Of a DNA stretch of 11,091 bases, positions 1 to 6,574 are shown piece after piece. The stretch is from Actinomycetes bacterium (GTDB lineage Bacteria; Actinomycetota; Acidimicrobiia; Acidimicrobiales; Palsa-688). The stretch is from positions 1 to 11,091 of the forward strand of contig JAKAQB010000093.1 in assembly GCA_021811865.1 (NCBI GenBank). Reading direction: 5' to 3'. The position numbers and the translations under genes are program-made. The notes beneath the pieces are model-generated. The model did no database searches. It saw only the letters and a program-made list of their open reading frames with translations, and had not been told where the DNA came from. Each line of letters begins with the position of its first letter. The stretch's first letter is position 1.

Positions 1-89
1 TCAGGGCCCGGGAGCCTCCCCCCAGGGTCGCCGTCTCACATCAGTCCTCACAGGACAAGCACCGCTAGCGATCCCCGGGGGTCGGTCCC
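1..89. other. Left-edge segment upstream of the first permease
   Basis: No gene can be assigned. Plus-strand frames 1 and 2 are open from the window edge. Frame 1 stops at the TGA at 91-93, which would overlap the permease ATG at 90 as ATGA, the usual junction in such transporter operons. In these operons the preceding gene normally encodes the ATP-binding subunit, but the roughly 30 residues visible carry no recognisable ABC signature. It may be a variable C-terminal tail or plain intergenic DNA. Confidence 0.25.
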
Positions 90-1334
90 ATGAGTAGTGG
101 TACACCCATCAGCACCACCGAGGTCCCGGCGACGGCGCCGGCGACGGCGCCGGCGCCATCACGCCAGCCCGGGCGCGCCGAGCGCATCGCACGCCGGGTG
201 ACCGAGGCCAACCTCGCCGTCGTCACGGTCCTCGCCATCGTCCTCGGACTGTTCGTCGGTGCGATCCTCATCGTCGTAACCACCGGCCAGTCCTTCGGCG
301 GTGTCGGCCGGGCGTACGGTGCCCTGTTCGCCGGCTCGATCTTCAGCCCCTCGGCGGTAGGCCACGCCATCTCCACCGGGCACGGCTGGAGCGCCGCCTT
401 CACGCCTCTGTCGGAGACGTTCGTCGCCGCCACCCCGCTGATATTCGCCGGCCTCGGCGTGGCCATCGGATTCTCCACCGGCGTGTTCAACATCGGTGGC
501 CAGGGCCAGGTGATCGCCGGCGCCATCTGCGCCACCTACGTCGGGTTCGGCGTCCATCTCCCCGTGTGGGTCCACCTACCCCTCGTCGTGGCCGCCGGCG
601 CCGCCGGCGGCGCCGTAGCGGGGTTCATCCCCGGGTTCTTGAAGGCGCGGACCGGGGCGCACGAGGTGATCGTCACGATCATGCTCAACTACGTCTTCCT
701 CTACCTGCTCTCCTACCTGCTCGTCACCGCCCCCCTCCAACAGCCGGGCCAGTCCAACTCGATCTCCCGGACGGTCCCCCAGAGCGGCCGCCTCCCTCAC
801 CTCTTCGGCGGCGGCCTGCGGGTCAACGGCGGGTTCCTCCTCGCGCTGGCCGCCGTCGCCGGCGTGTGGTGGCTCATGCAACGCAGCACGCTCGGCTTCC
901 GGTTCCGGGTGATCGGGTCCAACCCCCTCGCCGGTCGCGCCGCCGGCATGGACGCCAAGATGGCCACCATCCTCGTGCTCACCCTCTCGGGGGCGCTGGT
1001 GGGCATGGCGGGCATGTCGACACTGGCGGGGACCGACTTCTTCCTGTCCACCGGCTACGGCGGCGCCAACGGGTTCAACGCCATCACCGTCGCTCTCCTC
1101 GGTCGCAACAAGCCGCAGGGCGTGCTGCTCGGAGCCCTGCTCTTCGGCGCCCTCACCTCCGGCGGCCGGTACATGCAGGCGCACACAGGCGTGCCCTTCG
1201 ACCTCACGGCGGTCATCCAGGCGGTGATCGTCTTCTTCGTGGCCACGCCAGCGCTGGTGCAGGAGATCTTCCGGCTCCGCTCAGCTCCCGACGAGAAGAA
1301 GATCCTGCTGTTCACCAAGGGCTGGGCTGGGTGA
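90..1334 (+). CDS. ABC importer permease, BMP/nucleoside type (YufP-like, BPD_transp_2)
   Basis: This 414-residue polytopic membrane protein is one of two permease subunits of a BMP-family ABC importer for nucleosides or related heterocycles. Residues 1-40 are a cytoplasmic leader rich in Pro, Ala and Thr, encoded partly by a 12-bp tandem repeat at 127-157. Hydrophobic spans begin near residue 43 and recur to about residue 390. The family signature is seen at residues 131-140 (GVFNIGGQGQ), with conserved loops KARTGAHEVIVT (185-196) and GFNAITVALLGRNKPQG (328-344). ATG at 90 is the first good start. Upstream bases are G-rich but give no clear Shine-Dalgarno. Its stop overlaps the GTG of the next permease by 4 bp, implying translational coupling. 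ATPase and lipoprotein partners are not in the window. The substrate is inferred from the facing pyrimidine-degradation operon. The family call is secure, the substrate is not. Confidence 0.93.
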   Translation: MSSGTPISTTEVPATAPATAPAPSRQPGRAERIARRVTEANLAVVTVLAIVLGLFVGAILIVVTTGQSFGGVGRAYGALFAGSIFSPSAVGHAISTGHGWSAAFTPLSETFVAATPLIFAGLGVAIGFSTGVFNIGGQGQVIAGAICATYVGFGVHLPVWVHLPLVVAAGAAGGAVAGFIPGFLKARTGAHEVIVTIMLNYVFLYLLSYLLVTAPLQQPGQSNSISRTVPQSGRLPHLFGGGLRVNGGFLLALAAVAGVWWLMQRSTLGFRFRVIGSNPLAGRAAGMDAKMATILVLTLSGALVGMAGMSTLAGTDFFLSTGYGGANGFNAITVALLGRNKPQGVLLGALLFGALTSGGRYMQAHTGVPFDLTAVIQAVIVFFVATPALVQEIFRLRSAPDEKKILLFTKGWAG

Positions 1335-2608
1335 GCACGGCCAGCCTCGCCGCGCCGCAGGTCATCGTCGAGGGTAGCCTCGTCTCCGTCTCGCGGGTGC
1401 GCGGCCTCGGAGCCTTCCTGGTCCTGCTCGCGGCCGTGGCGGTCGTCCCCCTCGGGCTCGGCACCGGGCCCGGTGTGCGAGCCGGCTTCGACTTCGCCGA
1501 CCCGCCGGCGATCGACCTCGGCGTCCTGCACATGCCCGTCCGGGCGGTGTGCGTCGCCCTCGGCGTCGTCACCGCCCTGCTCGGCGCGTGGCTCTTGGCC
1601 GGACGGCAGCGACGCGGCACGTACCTGGTCTTCACCGCCGGGGTGCTGCTGTTCCTATGGGCCTTCCTGACCTGGGTCGCCCGCAACAACGACCTGTCGT
1701 TCACCCAGTTGCTCGCCGAGACCATGGTGTCGGCGACGCCGCTCGTGTACGGCTCGCTCTCGGGGGTCATGTGCGAGCGGGCAGGGGTGGTCAACATCGC
1801 CATCGAGGGCCAGTTCCTGGCCGGGGCGTTCCTCGGGGCGATGATCGGCAGCGCCACCGGGGTGCTCTGGCTCGGGCTCGTGGCCGGCGGGCTCTCCGGT
1901 GCCGTGCTCGGCGCCCTCCTCGCCTTCCTGGCGCTGCGCTACGGAGCCGACCAGATCATCGTCGGGGTAGTCATCGTGGCCTTCTGCACCGGTCTCACCA
2001 ACTTCCTCACCGAGCAGGTCCTGAGCAACCACCAGAACCTCAACGCCGGCGCGACCTTCGGCACCTGGGCCATCCCCGGCCTCGCCCGGATACCGGTGCT
2101 CGGACCGGTGCTGTTCCACCAGAACGTGTTCTTCTACCTCGCCGCCGTGCTGCTCGTCGTGGTCCACGTCGGTTTGTTCCGGACCCGCTGGGGCCTGCGG
2201 GTCAGGGCGGTCGGCGAGCACCCCAGGGCGGCAGCAACCGTCGGCATCCACGTGCTCAGGGTCCGCTACCGCAACGTGATCCTCGGTGGCGTGATCGCCG
2301 GCATCGGCGGGGCGAGCTTCACGGTCGGCTCGATCGGAGAGTTCTCGGCGGGGATGACCGCCGGCCTCGGCTACGTGGCCCTGGCAGCGATGATCTTCGG
2401 TCGGTGGCGACCATTTCGGGCGCTGTCGGCCGCCCTGCTCTTCGGCTTCGCCGTCTCCCTGCAGAGCTTCCTCGCCGTCCTCGGGGTCAACATCCCGTCG
2501 CCGTTCCTGTCGATGGCGCCGTACGTCATCACCATCGCGGTCGTGGCCGGCCTCGTGGGCCGCGTGCGGCCACCCGGCGCCGACGGGGTGCCCTACTCAC
2601 CGGAGTAG
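1331..2608 (+). CDS. ABC importer permease, BMP/nucleoside type, second subunit (YufQ-like)
   Basis: This 425-residue membrane protein is the partner permease of the same importer. The signature appears at residues 149-166 (ERAGVVNIAIEGQFLAGA), followed by LRYGADQIIVGVVI (202-215), FRTRWGLRVRAVGEHPRAA (283-301) and a GLGYVALAAMIFGRWRP loop (345-361), all typical of BPD_transp_2 permeases of the YufQ branch. The frame stays open far upstream (to 566), but that part lies antiparallel in frame over the first permease and is a shadow. GTG at 1331 is chosen because it forms a GTGA overlap with the preceding stop, and because an N-terminus starting here fits the family, which often has an extra pair of N-terminal spans (here about residues 25-45 and 70-90). 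The 3' end overlaps the convergent LLM gene by 16 bp. Confidence 0.93.
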   Translation: MSTASLAAPQVIVEGSLVSVSRVRGLGAFLVLLAAVAVVPLGLGTGPGVRAGFDFADPPAIDLGVLHMPVRAVCVALGVVTALLGAWLLAGRQRRGTYLVFTAGVLLFLWAFLTWVARNNDLSFTQLLAETMVSATPLVYGSLSGVMCERAGVVNIAIEGQFLAGAFLGAMIGSATGVLWLGLVAGGLSGAVLGALLAFLALRYGADQIIVGVVIVAFCTGLTNFLTEQVLSNHQNLNAGATFGTWAIPGLARIPVLGPVLFHQNVFFYLAAVLLVVVHVGLFRTRWGLRVRAVGEHPRAAATVGIHVLRVRYRNVILGGVIAGIGGASFTVGSIGEFSAGMTAGLGYVALAAMIFGRWRPFRALSAALLFGFAVSLQSFLAVLGVNIPSPFLSMAPYVITIAVVAGLVGRVRPPGADGVPYSPE

Positions 2609-3597
2609 AGGGAGGGGACCACCGCCCGGCCGTAGGCGTCGAGGGTGGCATCCATGGCGTCGTGCATGAGGTAGAGGGCGAAGTGGCCGACGCCGAGCGC
2701 CTCCAGGTGGCGGAGCTTGGCCAGGTGGGCTCCGGTGTCGCCGAGCACGCAGAAGCGCTCGACGATCCCGTCGGGGACGAACTCGGTGTCGGGGTTGCCG
2801 GCCCGCCCGTGGTGGGCGTAGTCGTAGCCCTTGCGGGCCTCGATGTAGTCGGTGAGGGCGGAGGGCACGTCTCCGCCCTGCCCGTAGCGGCTGACGAGGT
2901 CGGCGACGTGGTTGCCGACCATCCCGCCGAACCAGCGGCACTGGTCCCGCTGGTGACCCATGTCGTCGCCGACGTAGGCGGGGGCGGCGACGCAGACGGC
3001 GATGGTGTCGGGGTCCCGGCCGGCAGCGACGGCCGCCCCCCGCATCCGCCCGATCGCCCACTCCACGACGTAGGGGTCGGCGATCTGCAGGATGAGGCCG
3101 TCCGCCTCCGCGCCGGCAACCGCCAACGCACGCGGCCCGTAAGCCGCCATCCAGACCGGCAGCTTCCCGCCGCGCACCCACGGGATCTGGAATGGATGCC
3201 CGTCGACGGTGACCTCCCGGCCCTCCGCCAGATCACGGATGACGCGGATAGCAGCGGCCAAGTCGTCGAGGCGCGTCGGCTTTCGGCCGACAACACGCAC
3301 CGCCGAGTCCCCGCGACCAATCCCGCAGACCGTGCGGTTCCCGAACATGTCGTTGAGCGTCGCGAACAGCGATGCCGTGACCGACCAGTCCCGGGACCGA
3401 GGGTTGGTCACCATGGGCCCGACCGTCACCCGCTCCGTCGCCTCCAGGATCCTCGGGTAGATGACGAACGGCTCCTGCCACAGCACGGGCGAGTCGAACG
3501 TCCACACCGACGAGAACCCGAGCTCCTCGGCCCGCCGCGCCAGCGAGATCAGCCGCTCAGCAGGCGGGTCGGTCTGCAATACGAGGCCGAACCTCAC
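2593..3597 (-). CDS. LLM-class F420-dependent oxidoreductase
   Basis: This 334-residue TIM-barrel flavin/F420 enzyme belongs to the luciferase-like monooxygenase superfamily. It looks like the coenzyme-F420 branch, possibly the TIGR03842 (CPS_4043-like) group. Visible features are the N-terminal strand RFGLVLQT (2-9), ARRAEELGFSSVWTFDSP (20-37), the SRDWSVTASLFATLNDMF helix (68-85), the IGRGDSAVR segment (93-101), LPVWMAAYGPRALAVAGAEADGLIL (146-170) and the C-terminal barrel strand GVGHFALYL (302-310). The frame is open to 4107, but that extension is antiparallel shadow. GTG at 3597 gives a family-like N-terminus and a 4-bp GTGA overlap with the dihydropyrimidinase stop. Cofactor and substrate cannot be read from sequence. 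Its place as the last gene of a dihydropyrimidinase/ureidopropionase operon suggests a redox step on a pyrimidine, hydantoin or related ring. An FMN-linked RutA-like oxygenase is the main alternative. Confidence 0.9.
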   Translation of the reverse strand: MRFGLVLQTDPPAERLISLARRAEELGFSSVWTFDSPVLWQEPFVIYPRILEATERVTVGPMVTNPRSRDWSVTASLFATLNDMFGNRTVCGIGRGDSAVRVVGRKPTRLDDLAAAIRVIRDLAEGREVTVDGHPFQIPWVRGGKLPVWMAAYGPRALAVAGAEADGLILQIADPYVVEWAIGRMRGAAVAAGRDPDTIAVCVAAPAYVGDDMGHQRDQCRWFGGMVGNHVADLVSRYGQGGDVPSALTDYIEARKGYDYAHHGRAGNPDTEFVPDGIVERFCVLGDTGAHLAKLRHLEALGVGHFALYLMHDAMDATLDAYGRAVVPSLYSGE

Positions 3598-5024
3598 CGG
3601 CCCGCGCCCCTCGGCCACGGTACATGCAGCCCTGAGTACGGGTCGCGCGGCACGAAGCGCCCGTGGCCGGCCCGACCGAGGAAGCGCCCGTCGCGCAGCA
3701 CCACCTCCCCCCGCGACACAACCGTGTCGACGCCGCCCCGCACCCGCTGGCCCTCCCACACCGAGTAGTCGACCGCCATGTGGTGAGCGGCGGCGCCGAG
3801 CACGTGCGAGCGGTCCGGGTCGTAGACGACGATGTCGGCGTCCGAGCCCGGCAGCAGGCTGCCCTTGCGCGGGTACAGGCCGAAGAGGCGGGCGGGCGTC
3901 GTGGAGGTCAGCTCCACCCACCGCTCGACGGTGATGTGCCCCGCGGTGACACCCTGGTAGACGAGGTCCATCCGGTGCTCCACGCCGGGCAGGCCGTTCG
4001 GGATCTTGGAGAAGTCGCCCCGGCCGAGCTCCTTTTGGTCCTTGAAGCAGAAGGGGCAGTGGTCCGTCGACACGACCGACAGGTCGTCGGTGCCCAGGCC
4101 GCGCCACAACGCCTCGTGGTGGTGTCGGGCCCGGATCGGTGGGGAGCAGACGTACTTGGCGCCGTCGAAGCCGGGCGACGCCATCAGGGACTCGTCCAGG
4201 AACAGGTACTGCGGGCAGGTCTCGGCGAACACGGGCCGGCCCCGGTCGCGCGCCGCCGCCACCTCGGCGAGCGCCTCCTCGGCGGAGAGGTGCACGATGT
4301 AGAGGGGGCAGCCGGCCACCTCGGCGAGCACCACCGCCCGGTGGGTCGCCTCGCCCTCGAGCGCCGAGGGGCGGGTCTCACCGTGCATCCTCGGGTCCCC
4401 GAGGCCGGCGGCGAGCGCCTGGGCGACGAGGACGTCGATGGCGATGCCGTTCTCGGCGTGCATCATGATCGTCGCCCCCGCCTCCGCCGCCGTCTGCATG
4501 GCACGCAGGATCCGCCCGTCGTCAGAGTAAAGGACACCCGGGTAGGCCATGAACAGCTTGAAGCTCGTGACCCCGTCGCCGACAAGGCCGTCCATCTCCT
4601 TCAGCGCCTCGTCGGTGACGTCGGAGAGGATCAGGTGGAAGCCGTAGTCGATGGCGCAGTGGCCGTTGGCCTTCTCCAGCCACGTCTCCAGACCGAGGCG
4701 GGGGCTGCCCCCTCGCGGCTGGATGGCGAAGTCGACGATCGTGGTCGTGCCGCCCCACGCCGCCGCCACCGTCCCGGTCTCGAACGTGTCGGACGAGTTG
4801 GTGCCGCCGAAGGGCATCTCCATGTGGGTGTGCACGTCGATGCCCCCGGGAACCACCAGCTTGCCCGTGGCGTCGATGCGCTCGGCGTCGACGGTGCCGG
4901 AGCCGCCCGGAGCCGTCACCGCCGCCACCTGCTCGCCCTCTACGAGGACGTCGGCGCGCAGCCGCCCGCCCGCCGTGACGACCGTCCCGCCTTCGACGAG
5001 CAACCGGGCGCGGCCCGCGCTCAT
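3594..5024 (-). CDS. hydA: Dihydropyrimidinase / D-hydantoinase
   Basis: This 476-residue cyclic amidohydrolase opens dihydropyrimidine or hydantoin rings to N-carbamoyl amino acids. The full metal site is visible: His65 and His67 (GGIDVHTHMEMPFGG), Lys156 for carboxylation (SFKLFMAYPG), His189 (MMHAENG), His245 (YIVHLSAEEA) and Asp321 (STDHCPF). Tyr161 and the IPNGLPGVE loop (341-349) match substrate-contact positions of dihydropyrimidinases, which argues against allantoinase. Length is typical. ATG at 5024 is used. A GTG at 5048, adding eight residues, overlaps the upstream stop as GTGA and has a GGTGA-like sequence before it, so it is a serious alternative. It is the middle gene of the operon, between the amidohydrolase that acts on its product and the LLM oxidoreductase. 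Substrate preference between dihydrouracil and hydantoin is unresolved. Confidence 0.94.
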   Translation of the reverse strand: MSAGRARLLVEGGTVVTAGGRLRADVLVEGEQVAAVTAPGGSGTVDAERIDATGKLVVPGGIDVHTHMEMPFGGTNSSDTFETGTVAAAWGGTTTIVDFAIQPRGGSPRLGLETWLEKANGHCAIDYGFHLILSDVTDEALKEMDGLVGDGVTSFKLFMAYPGVLYSDDGRILRAMQTAAEAGATIMMHAENGIAIDVLVAQALAAGLGDPRMHGETRPSALEGEATHRAVVLAEVAGCPLYIVHLSAEEALAEVAAARDRGRPVFAETCPQYLFLDESLMASPGFDGAKYVCSPPIRARHHHEALWRGLGTDDLSVVSTDHCPFCFKDQKELGRGDFSKIPNGLPGVEHRMDLVYQGVTAGHITVERWVELTSTTPARLFGLYPRKGSLLPGSDADIVVYDPDRSHVLGAAAHHMAVDYSVWEGQRVRGGVDTVVSRGEVVLRDGRFLGRAGHGRFVPRDPYSGLHVPWPRGAGR

Positions 5025-5044
5025 CGTTGGCTCGCGGGGGCCGC

Positions 5045-5884
5045 TCACGGCGTCACCAGCGGGGCGTAGACGTCGGGCCGGCGGTCCCGGTAGAACGCCC
5101 ACTGCGCCCGGACCTCCTCCAGCAGGCCCATGTCGAGGTCCCGCACCACGACGGCCGCCTCGGAGTCGGATGCCTGATCGCCCACCAACTGGCCGCGCGG
5201 GTCGACGAAGTAGCTGCTGCCATAGAAGTCGTTGTCGCCGAGCGGCTCCACGCCCACACGATTGATGGCACCGACGAAGTACTCGTTGGCGACGGCCGCC
5301 GCCGGCTGCTCGATGCGCCACAGGTAGGCCGACAGGCCACGGCTCGTGGCGGACGGGTTGAACACGATCTTCGCCCCCGCCAGCCCCAGCGCCCGCCACC
5401 CCTCCGGGAAGTGCCGGTCGTAGCAGATGTACACGCCGATGCGCCCCACTGCCGTGTCGAACACCGGGTAGCCCAGGTTCCCGGGCCGGAAGTAGTACTT
5501 CTCCCAGAACCCCTTGACCTGGGGCAGGTGGGTCTTGCGGTACTTGCCGAGGTAGGTGCCGTCGGCGTCGATGACCGCCGCCGTGTTGTACAGCAGGCCC
5601 GGCTGCTCCTCCTCGTACACCGGGGCGATCACGACCATGCCGGTGCGGCGGGCGAGCTCCGCCATGCGCTCGGTCGTCGGGCCAGGCACCGCTTCGGCGT
5701 ACCCGTAGTACTCCGGCTCCTGCACCTGACAGAAGTATGGGCCGTACATCAGCTCCTGGAAGCAGATCACCCCCGCCCCCTGCCCGGCCGCCTCCTCGGC
5801 GAGCTCGACGTTGGCGTCGATCATCGACTCCTTGTCGCCGGTCCACTTGGCTTGCACGAGCGCAGCTCGCACCACGTCCGACAT
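5045..5884 (-). CDS. Beta-ureidopropionase-like N-carbamoyl amidohydrolase (nitrilase superfamily)
   Basis: This 279-residue C-N hydrolase is predicted to cleave N-carbamoyl-beta-alanine (or another N-carbamoyl amino acid) to the amine, ammonia and CO2. The catalytic triad is present: Glu44 (CFQELM), Lys117 (YRKTHLP) and Cys154 (VYICYDRHFPEGW). The stretch IVFNPSATSRGLSAYLWRIE (173-192) followed by VANEYFVGAINRVG (198-211) resembles eukaryotic-type beta-ureidopropionases and N-carbamoylputrescine amidases more than the M20-peptidase type enzymes usual in bacteria. ATG at 5884 has an excellent Shine-Dalgarno, GGGAGG at 5891-5896, six bases upstream, so this is the first gene of the operon. Its stop overlaps the alternative GTG start of the dihydropyrimidinase. 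Because the next gene makes exactly this enzyme's substrate class, the assignment is strong. N-carbamoyl-D-amino-acid hydrolase is the alternative. Confidence 0.92.
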   Translation of the reverse strand: MSDVVRAALVQAKWTGDKESMIDANVELAEEAAGQGAGVICFQELMYGPYFCQVQEPEYYGYAEAVPGPTTERMAELARRTGMVVIAPVYEEEQPGLLYNTAAVIDADGTYLGKYRKTHLPQVKGFWEKYYFRPGNLGYPVFDTAVGRIGVYICYDRHFPEGWRALGLAGAKIVFNPSATSRGLSAYLWRIEQPAAAVANEYFVGAINRVGVEPLGDNDFYGSSYFVDPRGQLVGDQASDSEAAVVVRDLDMGLLEEVRAQWAFYRDRRPDVYAPLVTP

Positions 5885-6274
5885 TGCATACCTCCCTCGG
5901 TCCCAGACATCCGTCCCACCCAGGGGACCCGACCGTAGCACCGGGGCCTTGCCACCCTTCCTACCCTCCCTGCGTGAGCTACCCGACGCTGGAATCGCAG
6001 GTGAGCCAAACGCCGCCACCCAGTTGGGCGCATACGTCGTCCACGGGCATCGGGCGTGTTGGCGGCCACCAGGACCTCCCCGGGACGAGGGAGCGACGCC
6101 ACACCCGTTGTTCGGATCGGCAGTCGAACGCCATCCTGGTCAAGGCGCCCACCCCAGCCCGTGGCGGCCCCTGCCAGGGGCCATGTGGGTCCGACCGCCG
6201 CATAGAGCTGAGGTTCGCTTTAGCCTGTCACGGTCTATTGTCCCATAGGACCGTGACAGCAAAGGAGTTGGACC
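5885..6274. promoter_or_regulatory. Divergent intergenic region between the catabolic operon and the ABM/CGNR pair
   Basis: About 390 bp without a convincing gene; the small open frames here have no ribosome site or family resemblance. It must hold the leftward promoter for the catabolic operon. On the minus strand a TGCTACGGT element (extended -10-like, TACGGT at 5932-5937) is a weak candidate, without a good -35. Two 6-bp arms, GGTCCC at 5899-5904 and GGGACC at 5924-5929, could pair in the leader. A 17-bp GC-rich palindrome sits at 6166-6182, and the operator-like palindrome at 6225-6259 is listed separately. Confidence 0.5.
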
Positions 6275-6279
6275 GTGAC
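6225..6279 (+). promoter_or_regulatory. Operator-like palindrome with a third half-site over the start codon
   Basis: Perfect 11-bp arms CTGTCACGGTC (6225-6235) and GACCGTGACAG (6249-6259) face each other around a 13-bp centre. Allowing one bulged G, the pairing extends by TAT/ATA. The half-site core GGACCGTGAC (6248-6257) recurs directly at 6270-6279, exactly 22 bp away, and that copy contains the GTG start codon. The palindrome ends one base before the AAAGGAG ribosome site. A TATTGT hexamer (6236-6241) inside it could be a -10 element. The arrangement fits a repressor operator; a leader hairpin is the alternative. Confidence 0.55.
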
Positions 6280-6568
6280 CGTGTACTCCATCTGGGAGTC
6301 GAAGTTCCCCCGGCACGCCGCCGCTCAGGGACGTGCGGTGACCGAGGCGATCTGGCGCGACATGCCGTCCTTCGACGGCTATCTCGGCCATGAGCTGCTG
6401 ATCGTCGACGACGATCCCGGGCATCTGCTGGTCGTCAGCCGGTGGGTCAGTCGCGACCACGCCGACGCAGCGCTGCGAGATTATGCCGGACACCCGAACG
6501 CGCAGGCGGCGAACCGACTGGTCTCAGAACCTCGACGCCGCACCATCGCCACGCCCGCGACAGGCTAA
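6275..6568 (+). CDS. ABM-like dimeric alpha/beta-barrel protein
   Basis: This 97-residue soluble protein reads like an antibiotic-biosynthesis-monooxygenase (ABM) or related dimeric ferredoxin-like barrel. It has strand VYSIWESKF (3-11), a helix through AVTEAIWRDMPSF (21-33), GYLGHELLIVDDDPGHLLVVSRWVS (35-59) as the central sheet, then a helix DHADAALRDY (61-70). Such proteins act on small reactive aromatics, haem or quinols, but no catalytic residue can be named. GTG at 6275 has a strong AAAGGAG ribosome site at 6261-6267. A neighbouring GTG two codons later (6281) cannot be excluded. The stop lies 6 bp before the CGNR gene start, so the two are almost certainly cotranscribed. The family call is made from overall pattern rather than a diagnostic motif. 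Confidence 0.72.
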   Translation: MTVYSIWESKFPRHAAAQGRAVTEAIWRDMPSFDGYLGHELLIVDDDPGHLLVVSRWVSRDHADAALRDYAGHPNAQAANRLVSEPRRRTIATPATG

Positions 6569-6574
6569 GGCGGC

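Noticed and set aside
127..157. 12-bp tandem repeat in the first permease as a regulatory or CRISPR-like repeat
   Set aside because: It lies within codons for a Pro/Ala/Thr-rich cytoplasmic leader, where such slippage repeats are common; two copies only.
1549..3768. 739-residue plus-strand open frame across the second permease and the LLM gene
   Set aside because: Its sequence is Arg/Pro/Gly-rich low-complexity shadow of high-GC coding DNA; the permease and LLM frames carry the real family motifs.
3663..5069. 468-residue plus-strand open frame opposite the dihydropyrimidinase
   Set aside because: It is antisense to a gene with a complete metal site; its composition (His/Val/Arg-rich) is typical of a complementary-strand shadow.
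5027..5938. 303-residue plus-strand open frame opposite the amidohydrolase
   Set aside because: Antisense shadow of a gene with a full Glu-Lys-Cys triad and a strong ribosome site.
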